Below, piece after piece: positions 45,556 to 55,900 of a stretch of DNA of 64,000 nucleotides (positions are counted from its first letter, which is position 1; every line of letters begins with the position of its first letter). Made by a program: the position numbers and the translations under genes. Source of the stretch: Isoperla grammatica (lineage: Eukaryota > Arthropoda > Insecta > Plecoptera > Perlodidae); contig OX246749.1 in NCBI GenBank assembly GCA_945910005.1, forward strand, positions 25,543,764 to 25,607,763, written 5' to 3'. Below the pieces are notes generated by a model. That model did no database searches. It had not been told where the DNA came from and was given only the letters and a program-made list of their open reading frames with translations.

Positions 45556-48500
45556 GTGAGTTTCACTTGTTCCACACACTTAAACGCGTTGTGTGGCTCG
45601 TTGGTCTAGTGGATTTAGTTTATTCCTGATTCCAATGCAGGAGCACTAGGGCTAGATTACAATCCCGGGGTGGGTTTGTCATTTTTGAACTTGATTTTAT
45701 CTTTGTATGATAAAGGGAAAATTACAATAATCCGCATGAGATATATTTAAGAAAATAAGCTTTTAAGCGGACAGAAGTATAATAAATAAATTTTAATTTA
45801 ACCAGTATAAAACCGATCAGCCTTAGACGACCTACACAAATACATCAGCTCCGTAATATTACACTTTAAGTTATTAGATATTGTGCTGCCATTTTTTGAG
45901 CACATTGTGTTTTTAAGTAGATATTAACTGGGATTCGAAAGGTTTTTAAAATTCATGAAACGATAAATAAAATTTAAAAACCCGTCTTATGTATGATAAT
46001 GATACACGTACCATAAACACGTATCGATTTAGTGAAAAACATTCTGTACAGAAAAAAAAAGGAATTTAAGTTTATTTTAAAATTAATATTGACTGTTATT
46101 TTGAATTTGTAAGCCCCGATTAATCAGTTTTAAACCTTAGTAATTATGAACGTATTTTTTAAATTTAAAAAGATTTGGTTGAGAAATGAATGAGTTCTCC
46201 TTGCTCCTATCTTAAAAAGGTTTAAGGGAAGAAAAGAAGATTGAGTTGAAAGAGTGTCCTTAATGTATTATAGCTGACGGCTTTATTTGCAAAAAATACA
46301 TTGCAAAGGTAACTTATGAATTCCAGTTGTGCATCAAGTTATTTTTAACGGAAAACTTCAATGTTAATTTCCCATTTAATTATAAATTAACACTTTTTAA
46401 GATCTAGGAGAAAGATGTGCCTACTGAAAGAGATCTCTTACATGTCTAAACATTTCTCTTTAATTTTCAGAGGCGTTCATAATACCAAGTTTCAAAGCTG
46501 ACGTATAGGGTTTTTATAAATGATCATTTAAGTGGCAACACAAAATAGATACGCAATCAGTGGAATTGAATCGTAATTACTATACATGGTTTTATTTTTT
46601 ATCGCTTGCATTCTGAATTGTACTTGAGCTCTTTTGGAGGTCGGTAAAATTGTATTAAAAGACAGAATGTGATCAAAAATGGTCGCAAACTTCTTAAACA
46701 ATTAGCATATAATATTATGGTGCTGATGTACGTGTGTCCACAATTTCATGTTGATGTTCACATTTGTGAAATTTTTAATTTTTAATTATATAGGCTAAAG
46801 TCCCCTTAAAAGCTAATTTTAACAAAATTACTCCTATGAACGAATGAGCTAAACTGGGCGCGATGCTAACGCTAGACCGCCTCAGGCTACGAGAAGAGGT
46901 TTCCTAGCGCGGACGGCCCTGCATTATTACCGGCTCCGGCCACGTGCGTGGAAGGGTTTCGTTATTATCTCCTCGGGAGGTGGACAAGTTGACATGGGTA
47001 GCGACATCTGCTAATATATATTTTATTGCGCAGATGACTTTTTGTTTCTTTTGATGTGACATGTGACTGAAGAATCATGCATATAATTATTTAAGTCTCA
47101 ATATTTGAAATTCAAGGAAAAAAGAACGAAGTCGCTACGGCTATTTTGACATGATACAAGTATGAGAATTATAGATGATGCGAACTTTGAAAATACATAT
47201 AAGCACATTAAATTAAACAATATATGATTGTATTGTGCACAAAAGAATACAGACACTGTAATTGTTAAGCGAGCGAAGCGAGCGTCTCCATTAGACTCTT
47301 ACGGCACTTCACTCTGTTTTTTGGGGTTTTTGTTTCTTTTTGTTTTTTTGTCTGTCGATAGCGGTAGAACGGAAAGTCCGATCAACTTGAAATTTGGACC
47401 AACTACAAGCCTCGATGTGGATTTAAGGTGTATAGTTTTGAGGCAAAATCGTTTGTACAGGTACAAAGTTACACCATAGTTACTGCAAAATTTGTTGTAT
47501 CAAACAAAATTGCGGCAAAATGTAAGATAGCCTTATTTTTCTACAGATCTGTTCGGTCGTCTCGAATATGTTTTGTTTATGGCGATCTGATAAGTATTGG
47601 GAAAGTTACACAAAGGTTACACGAAAATATTTTTTTCACACGCATTAACGGCAAAATGTGAGTGGGCTATATTATAGTAAAGTTCGTCCAGTCACAAATT
47701 TACTAATATAAACGTGATCTAATACGTATTAGAGGCAGAAATTACAATTCTGTTGCTGTCAATAACTGTTAGTAACGGTGGCGGACCGTGTTGAAAACAT
47801 GACGACGAAAATTCTTAGCAACGCACATTGCACTGCATTCAACAATATCAGAAAGTATAAAAGCTATGGAACATAGAATAATTTTTGCAATGCGCATTCT
47901 AGAATTGTTGTTAATTGTTGATTTTATTAACTTTGAGAACTTTTCGCCACAAAGTTCGTAGATATAGACGCGCTCGCTTATCAACGCGTCAAACAGAGCG
48001 TTTTCCTAGTTTAGTTAAATTATTCTGCGGAAAGCGAAATTTGTTCTTTTGTAGTGCGTTGTTGTTTGTTTCTTGTAAATAAGTAATCAAGCGAGCGAAG
48101 CGAGCGTCTCCATTAGACTCTTATGGCACTTTGATCTGTTTTTTTTTTTTTTTTTTTTTTTTTGTCTGTCGATAGCGGTCGAACGGAACGTCCGATCAAC
48201 TTGAAATTTGGACCATCCACAAGCCTCGATGTGGATTAAAGGTGTATAGTTTTGAGGCAAAATCGTTAAAAAATTTACAAATTACACCATAGTTACTGCA
48301 AAATATTTTTCTGAAACAAAATGGTGGCAAAATTTGAGGTAGCCATATTTTTCTTAAGCTTTTTCCGGTCACGGTTCATTTTATGGCGATCTGATAAATA
48401 TTGGCAAAGTTACACAAAAGTGACTCGAAAATATTTTTCTGAAACACCAGTAACAGCAAAATGTGAGGTGGCTATCTTATAGTACATTTTTGTCCGGTCA

Positions 48501-49621
48501 CGAATATACTAATAAAAACGCGATTTGATACGTACTAGAGGCAGAAATTTCGTGTCAAATGCTGTCAGTAAGTGCTAGTAGCGGTGGCGGACCGTGTTGA
48601 AAACATGACAACGAAAATTCTTAGCACCGCACATACCAGTGCATTCAACAATATCGGGAAGGAAATTTAAAAAATGTTTGCAATGCGCATTCTTGAATTG
48701 TTGTTAATTGTTTTAATAAGCTTTGAGATCTTTACGCCAGAACGTTCGTAGATATGGATGCGCTCGCTCATCAACGCGTCAAACAGAGGGTTTACCTAGT
48801 TTTACTTTATGTAACAGAGAAAATATTTCCATGTGACGCGCGGGTCCCCCTTTGAGTTATCTTCTACAGGTAGAGATATTGAGAAATGGTGATATGTAAA
48901 TCCAAATTTTGCTTTTTTCGCGATTTGACAGAAATGGTGCCAAAAACGCTACTAACAAAATCGTTGGGGGGGGGGGGAGGGGGGAATTTATGAAGTTACT
49001 TTATTTAAACAAGGTTTAGGCTGCATGTTCTGTACAGTCACTTTAATTACGTAATTTTAGGCAACCCAAGACAACCTTACACATGCTTTCGTCACAGGCG
49101 AGGTATTCGTTGCCAATCAGCGATCTCTATCTGCGCGCCCTTGTCTCGGGCGGTTCGCTGGTTGGTTACGAGTGCCTCGCCTGTGACGAAAGCATATGTA
49201 AGGTAGTCTTGGGTTGCCTATACAAGGTTTTACAAGAAGAGGGTCCTTCCACGAGTGACCGTTGACTGACTGATTACCGCAGTTTACGAGAAAAGAATAA
49301 AACACGCCCTCAGAAGTCAATTTCGAGATTTAAACCACGTTTTAAAAAGTTTTATACAAATGCGTTCCCAATCTCGTGCATCAGGTGAGATTTCGTGAAA
49401 TTTGGGATTTCAAAATGTGGTTCTTCCATATCTTAATGATGTAACTCGTCGACAGTATTACATTTTAAGCGAAAAAACGTAGGCCTACATTTAAAAGAAA
49501 ATCGCAAATTTCGTTGTGATCGTTGTTCACTTCCTCTATCTACAGGACAGGCTTATCAAGAAGATGAATCAACTCTGCCACATCTAACTATCTAAGTGTG
49601 TGGCCTGGCCTGCTATACATC

Positions 49622-49660
<39 letters not shown>

Positions 49661-49750
49661 GTGCATGTAAATGAATAACAGTTATTTATTTACATGCGTA
49701 TTTATATAGATCATATAGATAAGCAGTTACTACTAATCAGTATGCTTTTA

Positions 49751-49808
<58 letters not shown>

Positions 49809-49922
49809 GTAATAATAATAATAATGGTAACAATAACAATGATAATAATAATGATGATGATGATAATAATAAAAATAATAATAATAATAATCATAATAAT
49901 AATAATAATAATAATAAAAATT

Positions 49923-49976
<54 letters not shown>

Positions 49977-52900
49977 TTGCCTTTATTTGCAAACAGGATA
50001 TTAAAATCCCACTAGTGCCAACACAATACAATTAACAATAATACACAGGAGACAGTTCTATAGTTCAATACATTATTCAGCAAGGGAGGGGGATTCGTAC
50101 CCCTCTTGACTATTCATGCAATAGTGTGAAGTAGTATGTACGGGAATACAGCCGGTGGTTTTCCCCATCCAAGATGGCGGCCACTGGACTCTTGTGTGAC
50201 CCATGTAACCTAAGGGAGGGGAGGGGTGGGGAGGGGAAGTGGGGCCACCCACCCGAATTGCTTTTAATCATTTTTTATTTTTAGTGCGACACCGGGTAAC
50301 CTTACCCTCGCCGCCATTTTGTTTTTAATTTTTTATTGTGACGTCACTTGACAACCTTCTCCGTCGACCTCCCGCCGCATACTGAGGAAGAATGCTACCC
50401 TACCTTAGCCAAAGTTCCATTACAAACAAAGTAACAAAACAATTTTTAAAAGGTTTATTTATTTACATTAATTAAAATAACATAACAACTACAAACGGTG
50501 TATACTGTTTAGTTTGCATATGTCCACTTTATAAGATACAGTTAGTTATTTAGGAAGTAATGACACCAAGGTCAATGTACTAACCAAAGTATTAAGGATA
50601 AGGTTAACAAAGAAATAAAATTTCTACAAGGTTTCTTTATTAACATTAATTAAAATAACATAATAATTACAAAAGCATTATACATACATTGCAAACAAAA
50701 TAAGTCTATCTATATTTCGATTGGGTCTTATTTTTACCAGTTCCCTCTCCAACCAAAAATTCGATCAGTAGAATATATTTATATTTTCTAGCTGTAATAT
50801 ATAATGAAGTATCTTCCAGTGTATTACTTCCTTAATAACAGTAGGCATAATTACCAGTTATGTCCCTTCGTCGATTTCTTCCAAACAATGGCAATCCCTT
50901 AATTTAAAGTGATAATTTATCTCTTGCATGGTAGTATTGCTAATTTGCCCCACATCCTCTTGCGTGAAAGGGATATTTTTCCATACATCGGTGTAAACTA
51001 TAATTTTTCTATCTTTGCGAACGTGCGACTTTGTTAAGTTGTAACGTCATTTGTAATTAATTCTACAAATGATGCTTCTGTAGGTAGGTAGGTACTCAAG
51101 CTAATTAATTAATTCCATACCGTTAAATAAGGAATTATAACGTATTCATTTTTGTATTACGTTCGTTTCTATTTGTTGTATACAGTAATAATTTTTTTTT
51201 ATGCCAATCTTTCAAATAATACACAGCTTTGTTTCCATATTTTTCTGCTAACCCTCCTATATGCGCGTATGTCTTCATTATTAACGGTAAATGCAGAAAC
51301 ATAAATTGTTCTCTCCAGTCGGATCTAAATTTTTTCCTGTGTGTAAAAATAGTCTTCTAATCTTTCACTAAACTGTAATATCTTCTCTTATTTCTCCATA
51401 AGTTGTTTATATTCTTACTTTATTGCGTCTGTCTTTTCCAAAAACCCTATCTTCCGCCTTTTGTTTCTAATTATTCCAGTACTTGTTTTCGTTTCCTTGT
51501 CGATGCTGTGTAGGCTGGCGACAACGAATTTATTTATTTAACACAATATGGAGAGAGCTTGTTATTCTTATTGGTTATCTTCCTTAAGACACATGGAACC
51601 ATATTACTTGTAGAGACTAGTCCCACGTCATGGATATCGTTACAGTCGGATGTTCTAGACACAAACTTGCATGAGAATAGCTTTCTCATAGTTAGACGAA
51701 TGTGCCTAAACCAGTGGCGGCCCGACCCCCTTGATATGCCCGGGGCCAAATTCGTAGCATATACCACCCACCACCGACGGCGTGGAAATCGACTTCGGGT
51801 GCGAATGAATGGGGGGTGTGGGGGGGAAGCCCCCCACAACAGCGCCGCAGGCGAAAAATTTGTATAAAGTTTTTTTTATGTGGATTTAAGCGTTTGTAGA
51901 GGAGTAGAGGCAGTCTGGAAATGTGTAACTTGTTTGCTTTTCAGGTTTTCTTCCATTGTAAGTGTCATGCATAGATGCATGGCTCTTAAATAATTTCTTA
52001 TTTTTGATTCTTTGAAATTGAATAGGATTAAGAGGGAGGGGTGGAAAATGTTCATAACACGTTATTAGTTTAGAATAAAATAAAAAGAAAAGTTGTTCTG
52101 ATAAAATTATGTGTTGTTAATTAACACAAATGTGTTATTAAAAACATAATAATAATTTGAAACGTTGGTGAGCCGACAGTAAGCAAGCGCAAAATACGAT
52201 TACTGACTTCACCAATATACATGGTAATATTTAAATTCTAAATGTTTAAGTTTTTTCGTGTTATGTAATATTGACTATTCATTTATTGTAGACAATTAAT
52301 ATGGGATTTAATTTATTTTAAACAAGATAACTGGATTTTATCAGTATACGCATTTAGGTATTCTAGACAGTATTCATAATGGCGTAATGGGATGGGGTGA
52401 AGATTCGAAGTCAGGAGGGTTGTGGGGCGATGCCACGGCCACCAGAGGTGGTTATTTCACGTTTTATACACACCTTTAAAAATCGAAACTTAAGTTATCG
52501 GCGTAAAAATATGAATATGTTCAATATTTACGAATTACATTGCTAAACTTAAATCTGATTTTACCTGATTATGAAAAAAAGTTAATGCTATTTTACAAAC
52601 ATAATGGCACTAAACTTATGATAATATTTCTTTCGTGTTGGTGCAGGTCTATGTTTTGTAATGTTAAACGCACTAATGTAAAAACACACTAATGAAAACT
52701 CTGATATTTTCATAAATATGGCAAAGTATACATAAGTATCTATACTCTTAACCAAACATAAGGAGCACTTGTGATTTTGACAATTATTTAAACAGCATAA
52801 TTTTGGAGAGCAGTGTAGACCTGGAAGGGATGGACAGTAATAGGACGCTCGCAGGGGCGGACTGGGATAAAAAGGCTCGGGATGCTGGGTTTCGGGGGGG

Positions 52901-55900
52901 CTCGCACGAGGTGGCGTGGCGCAGTTAGGGTCTGGGGCAAAGCCCCAGCCGCCGGAGGCAAATACGCCGAAGGCGTAAAAAATTTGTTGGGGGTTGCATT
53001 GAGCTTTATGGCCTAAAATACGATTTTAGAGCGCTTTTAACATAGGCCACACTACCAGTAGCAAAATAATTTCAATTATATTCAATTAATTACATTGAAT
53101 ATTTTCAATTAATATTACAATAAATTCAATCATAATTTCAAAATAATACTTAAAGAGTGGGGTTAAGATTTTTTTAGCAATATACAGAGAAGTATTTATT
53201 TACATCATAGGAACTTTCTGGTGGCAGCCCGGGGGCCCGGATTTGCCCAAATGCCCGGGATGCGATCGCATCCCGGCATCCCTAGCCAGTTACAGCCCTC
53301 TATTTTCTTTTAAGCGCGCAAGTAGAATGTTTTGTTTGTAAATCGTTTTGGCTTTTAAGGAAAGATGATTTTGTACTTTATTTTACGCCAAGTTGTTGTA
53401 GTGTTTCTGTATTAATTTTTTTGTCGATAAGCATTATCATATTCTTTACAACTCATTTTGTTTTACAATTACCTTTTTAATTTATTTTTTCGACCAACTA
53501 TACCTACCTACCTACCCACCCACCTACCCACCCAACCACCCAACCACCCACCCCTTAACGCTCGCGGGGCCATGGCCCCAAATTTGTATGGTCGGGCCGC
53601 CACTGGCCTAAACACACTATTACAACACCAGCGAAATCGTCTTTAAACTAGGTACACTAAATTTGGAATTTTAGAGTAACGGACCCAAGAAAATTATCTA
53701 TGTTTGGATTTTCGGATGAATTGTTTTTGTTTTGTTTATTATAATCCAGTATAATCCAGTTTAGTCACTTTAAATTAAAGTCCCCCACTGCAAATCAGTT
53801 TAATTACTGAGTGGGTAGACTCTAAATGTGAATTTATTTATTTTATTTTATTTATTGGATTTATCATAACTTATGCTGAGATAAAAATATCTATACAAAA
53901 TCCATACATTACAAAAACAATACGCCTACATACGCCTACATTACGTCTGATAATAATTTGCATGTAGGCAGATATTAGGTGCACATAGTGCATACATGGC
54001 AGTGTGCGTGCATGTTCAAAACTTAAAACAGAATTCACAATATAAAACATCAAGCGATACAGGCGCAGTATTTTATCGCAAAGCAGAATTGAAGTTTAGT
54101 GTTGCATTGAAAAGTGGAAAAGTTTGTACAAACTATGCACATTTCAGCATAGTACCATAGACTGGATACGATTTACTTACGATTTACTATTCACAATCAT
54201 TTTACATCGTGTTAAAAATTTCAATAATTGGGCAATTACAATAGCATACTTCCATTAAGTACAACGTTGGCACTTTTTAAAAGCTTTGCTCAGTCAGTAA
54301 TGGCTATTATGTGTGTTGACAATTTAATATCAGCTTAGTCCAGTTATTAGTGGCCACTATTATTTATTTGTTTGTCTAGAAGAGATGTGTTAAGTAGTTC
54401 TGCCGGATGTTACTTTTGTACATATCAGATCTATTAGTGCTCTAGGACTATGTTATCTCATTTGATCTTATTTATCACAGTCGTGGAAAGAACTTCGGGT
54501 ATACTCGGCTATCTTCGGGAGGAGAGTTGTGGGGGAGTTAAGTTAATAAACTATTACGATTGGGTGTATGTTTTAAGGTATCTAGACGCGGACTAATTGA
54601 ACACTATATAAATTGGAAAGGCTATAGTGAACATTTTAACTCATGGGTTAATATAATGTTTTATGTTAGGCTAAGTTAATGTTTAGGTTTGATTCCATAT
54701 AATATATCGAATTGTTTTGAAAATCTCATTAGTTTAGGTTAGGCTGGGGTAGGTAAGGTTATTTTAGGTAAGGTAAGGTTGGGGTATATAGGTTAGGGTA
54801 GGTGAGTTATGTTAGGTTAGGTTAGGTAGGTTCCATCTATGAGTTTTTTTTTGTTAGGTTTAATTTACTACTTTAACCTCACGAATTTAAAAAAAAATCC
54901 TGAAATGCACAATGTATTTTGCATAGATCTATTCGATTGAAACCCAGGAAGTAACAGAAATCAACACCGACTGTGAACTGAACCCAGGTCTCCCACTTAC
55001 TGGGCCGGGCAGTGCCGTGATCGCTATGCGCCCCCCTATTATAATATATCTGTGTTCGTATTGCAAAGGCACACACGCGGTATGGGAAAACTGCATCTAA
55101 TTCGCAATAGATGTTAAATTTGTATCATTTCTGGTTTTCACTTTGGGGTATCATTACTTTCAGTTATCCACAATGTACAAAAATGCCCCAATAGAAATCA
55201 ATGAAAACACTTTACTTCTTACCAGTCCGAGTCCCTTACTCTAATAAGCCTCCTGCACTCACCCTATGTCGTGCATCGTACAAAGCTTATGACACTTGAT
55301 AATATTGAAAATATTGACTTACGATAGTAATAGGCATGTGTCTACAATACGCATAAATACGTAACAAAACACCCGTAAAACACAACACGTTATCTGTAAA
55401 TGCTCGAACATAAACCAATGGACACAATATTTTCGTTAAATGCAAAAGTCATCATAGAAAACTCCGCGCGCTCGCTGCGAGATCTTTATGAATAGACTCT
55501 CAAGTTTGTACAAAATAGCTTACGTCGCAAAATTGTCCATCTTTCAGGTCTAGCGTTAGGGTCGCGCCGAGTATTGTTGTAGAGTTTGTCGTTGCCCAGA
55601 AAGTAAACTTTCAAAAATAATATCATAAAAGTTAAAATACCAAAAGTAAAATAAAATAAACTGAAAATCAGCAAGTAATTTATTGTAACTGGGTTGGTAT
55701 AGACTATAACACAAGCATCACTATAGGAGTGTTGTATATCTTCTCCCTGGTTAAAGACTACGGCGCCATCTCTCACACCCGGACACCGAGGGAGGCCGTC
55801 GTTCTCCAGGGCGGGGAGGCGAGGTTCGCGTTGAAGGCGCAGGAACCGTTGAAAGAGTGCGACTTCTACCTGCCAGGCAAGAATCTTTACTTCGACCAGG

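Larger units (their letters stand above)
53614..55756. other. Gene 2 intron sequence after hAT-A copy 2
   Basis: Apart from the TTAGG-like tract and a possible SINE, nothing is recognised up to the Ig2 exon. Confidence 0.5.

Noticed and set aside
45595..45680. Functional tRNA-Pro gene
   Set aside because: The first 18 bases match well, but the anticodon arm is lengthened and the B box is degenerate.
49694..50035. Poly-Asn and poly-Ile frames
   Set aside because: These are translations of an (AAT)n microsatellite.
54727..54835. Telomere end or interstitial telomere
   Set aside because: The TTAGG words are few, irregular and mixed with other G-rich words.
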